From positions 62,001-126,000 of the forward strand of contig SSNU01000054.1 of NCBI GenBank assembly GCA_012064415.1: a DNA stretch of 64,000 nucleotides. The letters run 5' to 3'. The notes beneath the pieces were generated by a model, which saw only the letters and a program-made list of their open reading frames with translations, did no database searches and was not told where the DNA came from. The translations under genes and the position numbers were made by a program. This DNA is from Gyrodactylus bullatarudis (Eukaryota; Platyhelminthes; Monogenea; Gyrodactylidea; Gyrodactylidae). The number at the start of each line of letters is the position of its first letter. Position 1 is the first letter of the stretch. Positions 12,301 through 21,010 of the stretch are shown here, piece by piece.

Positions 12301-12533
12301 GTATTTAACCAGAGGAGGTTGGATTTTCGCCCAATGCTGGAGCTATTGTTATTGTTGTTATTATTAGAGTTTGTTGTAGAACTTTCACTTGATATACTAC
12401 CGTTATCCGAGACTGAATTTGAGGGTGATGCTGTTTCCACTAGCAACAAAGATCGAGATGAAATATTCTGTGTGAATCCAGTTGAATTTGGCTGGCAATT
12501 TGAGGTTATTAAAGACTTATTCGTATGACGAGT
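391..12533 (-). CDS. MITF/TFE (MiT) family bHLH-zipper transcription factor, 5' part outside the identified exons
   Basis: Seven coding exons on the minus strand join in frame: 12533-12230, 3937-3569, 3498-3417, 3349-3202, 2965-2587, 1972-1574 and 647-391 (1938 nt, about 645 residues, ending in a stop). The first begins after an acceptor in phase 0, so upstream exons with the start codon are missing. The basic region reads HNRIERKRRDYIN, with the His, Glu and Arg residues that contact E-box DNA. Helix 2 reads KRNKGSVLKLSVNYI, the MiT signature. A zipper-like segment ending IILQRVKFLE aligns with the MITF zipper but contains a proline. Flanking regions are Asn/Ser/Gln-rich and low complexity. 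MiT factors (MITF, TFEB, TFE3, worm HLH-30) are nuclear dimers that bind TCACGTGA-type sites and control lysosome, autophagy and differentiation genes. The phases match at every junction. The family call is firm; the start and any alternative exons are not known. Confidence 0.85.
3202..3498 (-). other. exons encoding the bHLH core of the MITF-like protein
   Basis: Two short exons (3498-3417, 82 nt; 3349-3202, 148 nt) are split by a 67-nt intron placed inside the HLH loop. The Ile of HNRIERKRR is rebuilt across the preceding intron: exon 3937-3569 ends in one A, and the next exon starts TT. This phase match supports the donor at 3568, which has the weak sequence GTCTGT. The loop is three or four residues shorter than in vertebrate MITF. 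Confidence 0.8.
4020..4290 (+). repeat. dispersed repeat family R3
   Basis: The stretch with AACTGAAAGATACTT, then CATAAAGATAGCTTTTC, then AAAACCTATTTGCTGA recurs in the same order at 35900-36140 and in part at 40440-40520. The copies have diverged and carry small indels. No coding capacity is visible, so it is probably a non-autonomous element or an old fragment. Confidence 0.6.
5840..5853. promoter_or_regulatory. palindromic E-box containing TCACGTGA inside the MITF-like gene's own intron
   Basis: TGATCACGTGATCA is a 14-bp perfect palindrome whose centre TCACGTGA is the site preferred by MITF/TFEB/TFE3 factors (M-box/CLEAR core). It lies in the 8.3-kb intron of the gene that encodes such a factor, so autoregulation is possible. 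An 8-mer can also occur by chance, and intron function is inference. Confidence 0.35.
6752..7221 (-). mobile_element. truncated Penelope-like element copy (GIY-YIG endonuclease end plus 3' tail)
   Basis: This is the same sequence as 17199-17663, and over the main block I can see no difference. Read on the minus strand it begins inside the GIY-YIG endonuclease region, continues through a frame ending near CVQKNYSYNL and ends in the hammerhead-like 3' tail at 6785-6838. Similarity stops abruptly at about 7221 within the endonuclease, so the copy is 5'-truncated. The near identity points to a recent duplication or retrotransposition. Confidence 0.75.
6785..6838 (-). ncRNA. minimal hammerhead-like ribozyme motif at a PLE 3' end
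   Basis: On the minus strand, CTGATGA is followed eight bases later by GAAA, then by a helix III palindrome ATACGTAT, a UA cleavage-type dinucleotide and TGG. TGG pairs with CCA just before CTGATGA (helix I, 3 bp). Helix II is lacking as a local hairpin. Instead TGCTTTAA between the two boxes pairs perfectly over 8 bp with TTAAAGCA upstream. Minimal hammerheads with palindromic helix III, thought to act as dimers, are known from PLEs. Confidence 0.5.
7651..7703 (-). ncRNA. hammerhead-like motif, left arm of the fold-back element
   Basis: The minus strand reads GTCGGT, seven bases, CTGATGAG, A, ACCGAC, then GAAA sharing its first base with the paired strand region. GTCGGT and ACCGAC can form a 6-bp stem around the CTGATGAG loop. 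An imperfect palindrome centred on GAGCTC follows GAAA, then TTCAC. It is the mirror copy of 8218-8270, with one visible difference downstream. Confidence 0.4.
8218..8270 (+). ncRNA. hammerhead-like motif, right arm of the fold-back element
   Basis: CTGATGAG lies at 8231-8238 and GAAA at 8246-8249. GTCGGT (8218-8223) pairs with ACCGAC (8240-8245). A near-palindrome around GAGCTC takes the helix III position. Two helix I pairs (GU with AC) are possible. This is weaker than the canonical copies, so ribozyme activity is uncertain. Confidence 0.4.
9845..10075. mobile_element. 231-bp inverted-repeat element carrying a hammerhead ribozyme
   Basis: The arms at 9845-9878 and 10038-10075 are inverted, imperfect copies; the shared core is AATTATTTTGTTCTAGGTAC with substitutions. 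They enclose the hammerhead at 9903-9957. A second copy of the inner sequence, including the part downstream of the ribozyme, occurs at 13894-13995, but I see no matching arms there. The class is unknown; it is possibly a small non-autonomous retroelement. Confidence 0.5.
9903..9957 (+). ncRNA. hammerhead ribozyme (type I, intact core)
   Basis: The core CTGACGAG is at 9915-9922 and CGAAAC at 9935-9940. Helix II is GUC/GAC (9922-9924 with 9933-9935), closed by an 8-nt loop. Helix III is minimal: A9939-U9946 and C9940-G9945 around the loop GAGC. The cleavage site is then GUA, after A9947. Helix I joins GGU 9903-9905 with ACC 9955-9957, plus inner UA/AU-type pairs and an internal loop. All invariant core bases that I can check are present. 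The very short helix III is typical of metazoan retroelement hammerheads. Confidence 0.8.
11830..12000 (+). repeat. dispersed repeat family R4
   Basis: The block with AACCTCTATTATT, AAATGATAAGTC and GATTCGGAATCAGTGTAAT recurs at 36165-36345 with moderate divergence. In the second copy it follows family R3 directly, so R3 and R4 may be parts of one larger element. No coding frame is conserved. Confidence 0.55.
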
Positions 12534-12811
12534 CTTGAAGTAAAATTAATAAGAAAATTACTCGAGATCATTTGAATTTTATACAAAACTAAACTTTTTT
12601 TCAGAGCTAGTTCCAATTTCACAAATCTATAGCTTTTTCATTCTAATTTGGTATTTTTTAAAGTTTATTTTTAATTCAGAATGAAATTATAATAATGTCA
12701 GATGCCACCACAATAAATCTCACTGTATTATCGATTCGAAAAGTTAAGATGACTTTTAAAACCATATTTCTTAAAAAATAATTGCCTTTTGTTCGAATTT
12801 TCTTACTAAAC

Positions 12812-12960
12812 CTAATTGACATAAATATGAGAATTTACTTTTTTCTACAAAAATCTCAATATTTTTCTCCGGAAAGTCAGGTAAGAATTTATTTTCGACA
12901 ATAAAAATTCCACAATAAAATGAGCCAATAAGTTGTAGAAATTTGAATAAATGCTAATCT
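12812..12960 (+). repeat. dispersed repeat family R1, single arm
   Basis: The sequence starting CCTAATTGACATAAATATGA and containing CCGGAAAGTCAGG and GAGCCAATAAGTTGT matches both arms of the fold-back element at 44647-45190. It also matches a partial copy at 35538-35640. This copy has only one arm. Confidence 0.6.
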
Positions 12961-13904
12961 CAATTTAATTGTTTGATTGAATTTTTAAGAAATGCGATGT
13001 CTCTTATATTTTCAAGTTATGAATTTTGCATTATTTTTAAAAATCTTTTGATTAAAAGAGAAAATAAACAGGATATCTCTAGGAATCACTCTCATTTTTT
13101 GAAAAAATCAGCAAGGAATGTTTTCCTAGTGGGGAAAATGCTTCAAGAGATTTAAAAAAAACAATATCCAGTAAAATGTCAAATGTCTGTCTGTTTGTTT
13201 CAGAATATTGATTCTTTTCCATTGTCAACTGCTAAATCAATTTTAGACCAAATTTTTCCTTCAAATAAAAATCTATCCCATGATCTTAGCTTGTTCAAAG
13301 GAATTCGATTTAAAAACACTTTTACTTTTAGTTATAGTAGAAGATTTAAAATGATAATAAATTTTCTATTGAAAAGAGATTAAAATCCACTCTTAATCAT
13401 TGGCTAAATTGAAGAATGACTGAATCAGGAGAAATAAATGCTTGAAATTTGTGTAATTCTTGTACATATTAGATAATTAATGGCAAATAGATTTCTCATG
13501 CATCGTCAAAAAAAAATTCACCAAAGAGAACCATTTATCCATCAATTTATTTTGCCTGGCTTATTCAAATTTATCCTACTTTTGGTAGATTACTTACAAA
13601 GTGACCATAAACTTTGAGAAACAAACGCAAACCATTTTTGAATACTAGATAAATGGATCCTAAATATTTGAAATCGCCGCCAAATTTTCAATGATATTCT
13701 AACAAGTAATCATTTAGTTTACGATTAGAAAATCCACAATAAGATTTAGAAACCATCTCGAAGCTTGAAATTTTCTTTTCGTCTTGTGAAACATCACAAT
13801 CTCATTTTTCATTCAACCGTATCTTACGTGCATATATTTCTCGTACTCTCTGGCCCCATATCATCTCACAAAGGGGACTTCTTTTGGACCTTGTTCAAAT
13901 CCTA

Positions 13905-13960
13905 GGTTGTGGCATACTGACGAGTCCAAAAGGGGACGAGACGCGCGTAAATGTCTACCA
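13905..13960 (+). ncRNA. hammerhead ribozyme relic (core mutation)
   Basis: This is the same architecture as 9903-9957. CTGACGAG is at 13917-13924. Helix II is four pairs (GUCC at 13924-13927 with GGAC at 13934-13937), better than in the other copy. The helix III palindrome ACGCGCGU is followed by a GUA cleavage site. The conserved GAAA reads GAGA: position 13940, core A14, is G. That adenine is essential in known hammerheads, so this copy is probably inactive. About 100 bp around it match the 9.9-kb copy. Confidence 0.7.
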
Positions 13961-15439
13961 AAGTTGAATGCTTAGATTATTTCTAAATTTTCTGAGAGTT
14001 TTTTTCGAGAAATATGTCCCTGAGTTTCTGCCCAATTTGTTAACAAATAGGACGAGCCTGGGCATACATTACCTAATAATTGTAGAACAACTTTAATTGA
14101 ATAGTCTCTCAATATCTTTCTTAGATTTTCCCAAAAAAAGGCTAATTTTCTATGATAAAAACTTCAGAATAGGACTCAAAAGAGCTAATTTAATCAAGAC
14201 CATATGAAATAGAGAATGAGTTTTCAGAAATCACATCTATTAATAGTGGTTAATGGCTTTACTGTTTAAAATTTGATTGTTTTTTCATTGGTTTGGGTAA
14301 ATAATAGACACTCAAGACTCCTCTTACGTACATTGTTTTCTGAATTATTGTAATAGCGAAGAAAGCTTGAGAGTAGTAATCAATTTTCAAGTAAGTAAAA
14401 GTTAATGATTAGCAAAAATATAGATTACCATGCTTGGAATAAATATGAATTGTAATTGTCTAGATTATGTTGACTGCAAACAAAAAGTTGTAACTTGTTG
14501 GGACAAGTATTGCAACTATGGAGGAAATAATTCAATATATTTTTCAAGTGTCAAAATACATTGAATTTTTACTTTACTGGAGAATAATTACCCATATATC
14601 AGTTCTAACTTTAAAATCTAGACAATTTTTTCTACAATGGTTTTCATTATGAGTAATGATTTTGATTGAATTCAGCAGGGAAAAACGTCCGATGTCCTTC
14701 AAAAATGTATTCAGTAAAATAATTTAACAAAAATTTTATATTTACCACTGAATTTTTGCAAAAACTATTCAGAAATCTTAAAATTTTTCGTTGTAAAATT
14801 CGTTTGAAAAATTATCGCGCAAGTTCAAACATTTTCAAATTCATTATTATTCGAGACCCGTCATTTTTGAATCATGAAAATCATAAAATTTCTCGAGTTT
14901 TTCGGATTTTTCAAATTCTCAACTTAGTATGAACTAAATTTTAAATGAAAAACTCAAATACGAAAAGACAGATCTACTATACAAAGAAATGGAATTGGTA
15001 TGAATTTTTATTCTCATAAACTTTCATTGACCTGTCACAAAAGAAATAAAAATGTTGTGGAAAAGTTTACGTGAGTACTCAGAGTGTGTACTGAATTCCA
15101 TTCAGGAATAACAAAGAAATTATCGAGGCCATCTTCTCAATAATTCATCTGGCATGGGAATGAGGTTAAATTGGGGAATTTTGGCGCGAATCGGAGAAAT
15201 TTTGAAATTTTTCAAGTGAAGAAATAAAAAACTTGAGTATTCAGTAAATCCTTAGGATTTAATTATAGTTCATGAATTGTTTATTGAGTGAATTAAAAAA
15301 TATCCTGAATGGGCGATTTTATGATTTATTGTGAACAAAAACTGAAAAGCAACCTCATGAGATAAATTTGAAACTTTAATAAGAAAATTCAGATTATAAA
15401 ATCTACTTAAAAGTAGATGGTCCTAATTTAGATTTTTCA

Positions 15440-15620
15440 CTTTTCTCTCCATTTCTGCTATTTATTGGAGAGTTTTGGTGTTTTTTCAGCTCACATTTTA
15501 TTCTGTATCTTGATCTTATACTATTTCTTTGAGAATTTGTAAATTATTATATTCATTGACCTTTTAAAATTATATCATTTTTACAGTGACACTACTGATG
15601 ATCCTTTAAGAATGACACCT
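15440..15620 (+). mobile_element. Penelope-like element 3' fragment
   Basis: The plus strand carries ATTTATTGGAGAGTTTTGGT and TTTCAGCTCACA, the tail of the endonuclease region seen in the 17.2-18.4 kb copy. It then carries the 3' tail with TATATCATTTTTACAG and CTGATGATCCTTTAAGAA. The final hammerhead-like box is degenerate, with GAAA reduced to GAAT. Confidence 0.6.
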
Positions 15621-16384
15621 TTCAAAAAATAGAGTTTTCAGCTTTTGATAAACTTCGTTTTAGCTATTAGCATGATACTGATAGGATTTCTGGTGACTAC
15701 ATATGTTCTAGAGCCTATTCAAAGGGTGGCTATCTTGTACTCAAGTAAAGTAAAAATTCTCTAGGAATTCATACTGAAAAGAATGAGTTTCATATAGTTT
15801 CTCAACTCGATAAGCTTTCATTTTAAATTCTCATAAAAAAATTTTCACGCCTCCTTCAAAAGGGAAATTTCATAATTCTTATTTTTAAAGCAAGAAAATT
15901 TTCAATTTTTATACATCAAAAAATACTAGAAAATTGTGATGAGAACCAAATGTACATTTCTCAAAGCCTAATCAATAAAGATACAACAGACCTGTACAAC
16001 CAAATTCTGTTCACTCATGTGTTCTATATAAGGTTAATTTCAGTCCTCTAATTAATAATAAGGCATATAGGATATTATTGTTTTGATCTTTGAATGATTT
16101 TTCAAAGAAAAGACATGCAACAAGTTTATCGATAAATTATAATTGTTTTAAAGTTTTGTATATATGTATCACTCTATTTCATTCTGTCTTTCTGTATACG
16201 CTATTATGTCTTTATTTTCTTATGTGTCTGGAAAAAAATCAACATTTGGTTCCGGTGAAAAATCTTTTCAAGTGTCTAACATTGAAGTTTGCATTGCAGC
16301 ATTATTTTTCAAGACTTTTTCTGATAAATAAAAATATCTTTAAAGACTTGTTTAAATAGAAGAGATCTTTTAAGTAAATACAAC

Positions 16385-16560
16385 TGGTTCGAGATAAAAT
16401 TCAGTAGTTGAGTCTATCCTGAATTATACCTACTACAATTTCATTGAAAATTGTAAATTTTATTATTTTCATTCAACTCTTAACTTGTATCATTTTTAAA
16501 GAGAGATCATACTGATGATCCTTTGAGAAATGTACATTCGGTTCGGTTAGAATATATCTT
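16385..16560 (+). mobile_element. Penelope-like 3' tail with hammerhead-like box
   Basis: The tail reads CTTGTATCATTTTTAAAG, then CTGATGATCCTTTGAGAAAT and the perfect palindrome ATGTACAT in the helix III place (16496-16540). The upstream TTAAAG pairs with CTTTGA between the two core boxes, including one G-U pair. No endonuclease sequence precedes it, so this is a short solo tail. Confidence 0.5.
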
Positions 16561-17228
16561 CTAAATGGATTTTCAGACGTATTTGAATCGCAATATCTGG
16601 TTTATTGACCAATTTCATGTCACTCGTTGTAAACAAATTGGTAATATTGAATTTAGTCCCTCACCTCTTGAAATAGTCTTATTCTTAATGGTTGGATATA
16701 ATTTTACATGGTTAATCAACTATTTCGAAAGTTTGCCTAAATATTTCGCTTTTAAAATATCGATTGATTTTAGGATTTCACTGCCTAAAAAGCTATTACA
16801 ATCATTTTACAAAATTAGTGGAAAATTTTTCGATATTAGAGACGTTGACAAAATTAGTGAGCAAGTCTCCAAAATAAGAGTAATAAGAGGTGTAATTATC
16901 AAATGCATATAAGCCTTGAGGAAAGAACCATTCAAGGCTGCATAAAATAAATATTTTGGTATTATAAATCATCCATTTGTTACAAAAATAGCTTGTAAAG
17001 AATGATTCCACTAATGACATTGGGCTTCTTTACTTTTATTGAAAAACTGTCCACTAAAGACAAAATAATGTCTCTCCATTTCGATAAACTCTCCACTAGA
17101 GCACAGCTCTTCTTCGAAAAAATAGCGAAATTCAATAATTAACTTAACATTTGGTAATGTTCAAAACATGAGAATTATATTCATGCTAAAATATTGTGGA
17201 AATATGTAAGAAAGAGATATATTTAAAA

Positions 17229-17272
17229 CCATATACGTATTTCTTAAAGCATCATCAGTGGCATTGCTTTAA
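17229..17272 (-). ncRNA. minimal hammerhead-like motif, PLE 3' tail (second copy)
   Basis: Identical in core to 6785-6838: TTAAAGCA, CCA, CTGATGA, TGCTTTAA, GAAA, palindrome ATACGTAT, then A and TGG. TGG matches CCA for helix I. The copy differs by an insertion just after TGG. Confidence 0.5.
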
Positions 17273-17608
17273 AAATGATATAAGTTAAAAGATTCATTCA
17301 AGATAATAATTTACAAATAATGAAAGAAATAGTAAAAGTTGAAGAAAATTAGAATAAATGTAAGCTGAAAAAACACCAAAACTCTCCAATAAATAGCAAC
17401 AGTGGAGGGAAAAGTGAAAAAGCTTACATAGGCCATGGGAGTTGAAGGTTATAAGAATAGTTTTTTTGAACACATAGATTGGGTTTGTATAGATTGATAA
17501 AGAATTTCTCTTTGACCCATACATCTATGCTGTCATCACATGGATTTTTGTATAAAATAGAAAAGTTCGAAACTGAAGCAGCATGTTTCTCCTGTTTGAT
17601 ATGCCTAG

Positions 17609-18064
17609 TTATTGCAGTGCTTTGTTCAGATGATCACTAGATCTTGTAGACAGCTTCCTAATTGTTCTACCTATGTAAGAAGCACCACAGTCACATTGGA
17701 ATTTATAGATTAGTAGAGTCTTCTCCTCCGGTTTGAGTAAATCTTTATGAATCAAACTAAACAGTCTCTGAGTTTTAAATACAATTTTCAATTGTATATT
17801 ATTGTAATGTTGATTGATGAGATTGTTAAGTCTTCTTCTAATGTCATTACTAAAACCGTCGCCTTTGAAGTTGAGTCTCATGAAAATTTTTGTTTTTTCC
17901 ATTTCATCTGTATTGACATCTTCATCCCTATTCTCTGAAATATTGATGAATTTGTCTACAAATTTCTTTGGATAACCATTTTCCATTAAACATAACTTCG
18001 AATTCTCTATTTCATTCTGCCATTCCTCCGGACTTGCTATTCTTCTTATCCTTTTTCCAATCAC
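17609..18064 (-). pseudogene. Penelope GIY-YIG endonuclease fragment
   Basis: A 151-codon open frame covers the linker and the first half of the GIY-YIG nuclease: KFQCDCGASYIG, then TIRKLSTR and the start of the DHL helix. It then hits a frameshift or stop. In active PLEs the nuclease nicks target DNA for reverse transcription. The central reverse transcriptase is missing, so the fragment is not functional on its own. Confidence 0.75.
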
Positions 18065-19113
18065 TAAGCCAACTTTATGCGAGATAGGACTGAAACTGGC
18101 ATAATGAAGATATTTCTCATTATCAGTCTTCTTCTTGAAAATATTTCTTAGGATAGATCCATCCTCTCTTTTGGTTAGCTTAACATCTTCACGGATATTG
18201 TATTATCCAAGGAGCAAAAGGAAATTCTATCTCTTGGTCCCAATTTTTGTATTCCAAAAAGACTCAACGAAATTGAAGACAAGGCAGCTTTTGAACGTTT
18301 GATGTATGAACTAGGGCTCCTAAGACACATAAGATAACTGATGGGAGCCCGGTTCTGCGTTCTTAAATATATCTCTTTCTTACATATTTCTAAATTATGA
18401 ATTTATGTGGATACTCGGACGTTTTTGAAAAACAACGTGAATTATTTATTCATACTAAAATATTTGTTTGAAATACTTTAATCTTGGGGTCGGAAATTTT
18501 CTGAAAGCTAGTTTCAAAATTTAAATGGACTGTGTACGCAATAAATAATAGAAAACTTGGTCTAGGCACTATACGAGCTGTGCCAAGCCTGAAAAAACTG
18601 TATTTTAAATTTTAGGAATAAATTTATCTTTTTAATCTGACTCGGAATCCACAAATATTTGAGCTTTTTAAAATATGTACTTATCTATAGGAATTAAACA
18701 CACATCTGCGAGTTAGAAAAATCCTTTAGGAGAACAGCAGTGCTCTATTCTACCCCTATATTCGAATAGATCCTAACCTATAGTTATCCTATTCTCTTAA
18801 TATTGTGAAACTCTTTTTTAAGCATTCCAATAAATTCGAGAAAAGGAACACTAATTTTGAGAAACCCATTTGATAATTACACCTTTATTTTGGGAACTTG
18901 CTCACTAATTGTCCACTAATTTTGTAAAATGGCTGTAAGAAAATGAGTTGAAAATTTAAAACTCTACAATAACTGTACAATAAGGTAAAGAAAAATAACT
19001 CGATCTCATGATGAGATTAATTTCGTATTATAAGTACAAAGAATTTTAGATAGCTGACATATTCTTGGAATCTTTACAAAGAATTTTTTCTTTTACTTTC
19101 TTGCATTTCAATT

Positions 19114-19135
19114 CTAGTGTCTCTAGAGACACTAG
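19114..19135. repeat. 22-bp perfect palindrome
   Basis: A perfect inverted repeat is centred on CTCTAGAG and extends to CTAGTG on both sides. It has no loop and no neighbouring gene that I can identify. It may be a cruciform-prone site or the relic of a small inverted element. Confidence 0.6.
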
Positions 19136-20854
19136 TTAACTCTTCTTCTTGTGTTGAATAATAAATTAATCAATTTGATCGCATAATCATTAAGGGGGCT
19201 TGAAATCTCATGATAAAATAGATGGATTGTTGAGAATTCTATAATGTCTACAGATCAGATTCTCGTCTTTTGAATTCACCGTTATCTTCTAGACTGACAT
19301 ACAACACTGGAAAATAGACAATCATTAATCTTAAAGGTCATTGGAAGATTAGCGTATAGGTTTCTATTCATTATAAATCATAATCAAGATATTAAATTTC
19401 ATAATTTTAGGATTAAATCAAAAATGACGCTAAAATAACGTTCATAAGAGACATAGGAAAAAGATTTTGAAAATGATTGTTGGTAATATCGCTGAAACTG
19501 CATAAAAATAAAGTCTTAAGAATTCTCTGACATACTAATAATACCAACAAAAAAATAAGATTGGATGAAATTTGGAGGGTTCGCAGAGAGCCTGACCACT
19601 TTGTGGAAATTGTTTGAAATTTTCTAAAAGCATTTTTCAAGCCTTTTCCATCGGCGCTGTGAGTTCTCAATCCTAAGATAAATGATGTGATAGTTTAAAT
19701 TTGCTCTAGTGTAGGGAAAATTCGAGAAAATTACTTAATTTTACATAATATTCAAATTTTATAATAAACAGTAATTTCTCAATTTTAAAAATACTCTGTA
19801 GAAGAATAAGTCTTATCGGGTAGAAACTATTTCTGGGAAAGAAATTGAAAGCGCTTATTATTTCACAATGAGATGAACCCCTCTTTTTCTATAGACGCGA
19901 CAGACAAAATAAAAAAAAACTTTCAATATTTTCAATATACAAATAGAAATCTTGATGATCATGATGATGATAGCAGGACCCTCTTTACACACACGTAGTC
20001 TCTCTCAACTATACTATACAGTGTATCATTTATCTCATCAACTACCATTCCAAGATACACTAGGCATAAAATCTAGAGAATAGACACACAGTCCACACCC
20101 CCAAGAATAGTAGTTTGAATAGTTAGTTGGATGATCTTAAGAATAATAATAATCTCATTGTCTTGACTGAAAAAAGAGTGGAAAAAGTAATATTATTGAA
20201 ATACAAAATATATAGGAAAGAGGAATGGCAGACTATAATTCCAGACTAGACAATTAATTCTTGTTTTTTATATATTTCTTCTTCTTTCTTCAACATCTTT
20301 CTTTTACATTCAGCTTTCTTCAAGATCTCATTTTTTCTTTTCTTGTGCTTCAGAGAGAAAAAAAATAGTTTGAGATTCTGCATGCGCATGGAAAAAAATC
20401 CTAGTAACATTTTACGTCTAGATTCTAGCAATTGCAGAGAGAAGCTTTCTTCTTAAATGTGAATTTCTAGAATGACCGAATACTTTTGTAGAATTCGAAA
20501 TTAATTAAGAGCCCAAATAATGATGAAGTGTTAAAATACTCTAAAAATGATACAAGTTTAGAATTCATTAAAGATAATTATTTACAAATTATGAATGAAA
20601 TAGAAAAGAAAGACGAATTTATCCAACATGGTTTTCTAGTAAATGAATTTCGTTGAATGTAATGTGACACTAATTGATAGATGTGTAAAAGAATTAAAAA
20701 CACACAGGCCAGAAAAATTTTAGCTTATTCTTTGTAAAGATTTTGGATTGAATACATAAACTGCACAATGGATAAAGGGCAAAGTAGAATAAAACAACAT
20801 AAATGGTATTCATACCTTTGATACACACTGGTCTAGACAAAAGAAGGAAAATTT

Positions 20855-21010
20855 ATAATACCTCCCCTTTAGATGAAACATCCATCTTTGTTGGTTTTAG
20901 AAGGCAAATTTATCGCTCCATCATCTCGGATCATTTGGTAATTAATATCAGGTGATATTCTTTATGAGTTCCCCTTCCTAACCTTGTCACGCCAGAATTA
21001 TTCTCATGTA
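20855..21010 (-). mobile_element. possible LTR-retrotransposon 3' relic
   Basis: On the minus strand a broken frame contains GVTRLGRGTHKE, which resembles the TRxGR motif near the end of gypsy-type polyproteins. It is followed by a purine-rich AAAGGGGAGG of the polypurine-tract type. No LTR pair was found. The evidence is thin and this may be chance. Confidence 0.25.

Larger units (their letters stand above)
17199..18390 (-). mobile_element. rearranged Penelope-like element (RT end, GIY-YIG endonuclease) with short terminal inverted repeats
   Basis: On the minus strand, 18180-17609 encodes the end of the reverse transcriptase (KYLHYASFSPISHK, the PLE post-RT segment). It runs into the endonuclease with CxC, CGASYIGRTIRKLSTR and DHL; the frame is broken near 17600 and continues to about 17294. 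It ends in the hammerhead-like tail at 17229-17272. In contrast 18193-18340 on the plus strand encodes the N-terminal PLE segment (SLGPNFCIPKRLNEIEDKAA). The 5' part is therefore inverted relative to the 3' part. Termini at 17199-17226 and 18364-18389 are inverted copies. PLEs are telomerase-related retroelements; this copy is non-autonomous. Confidence 0.8.

Noticed and set aside
12319..12528. 69-codon plus-strand frame rich in Leu
   Set aside because: Reverse reading of the Asn/Ser-rich exon of the MITF-like gene.
13894..13903. tRNA-like B box GTTCAAATCC before the hammerhead copy
   Set aside because: No A box or cloverleaf at the expected distance upstream; the 9.9-kb copy has a diverged version. 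A tRNA-derived SINE head is not supported.
16565..16912. 115-codon plus-strand frame
   Set aside because: AT-rich frame with no recognised domain, no splice context and no relation to neighbours; likely chance.
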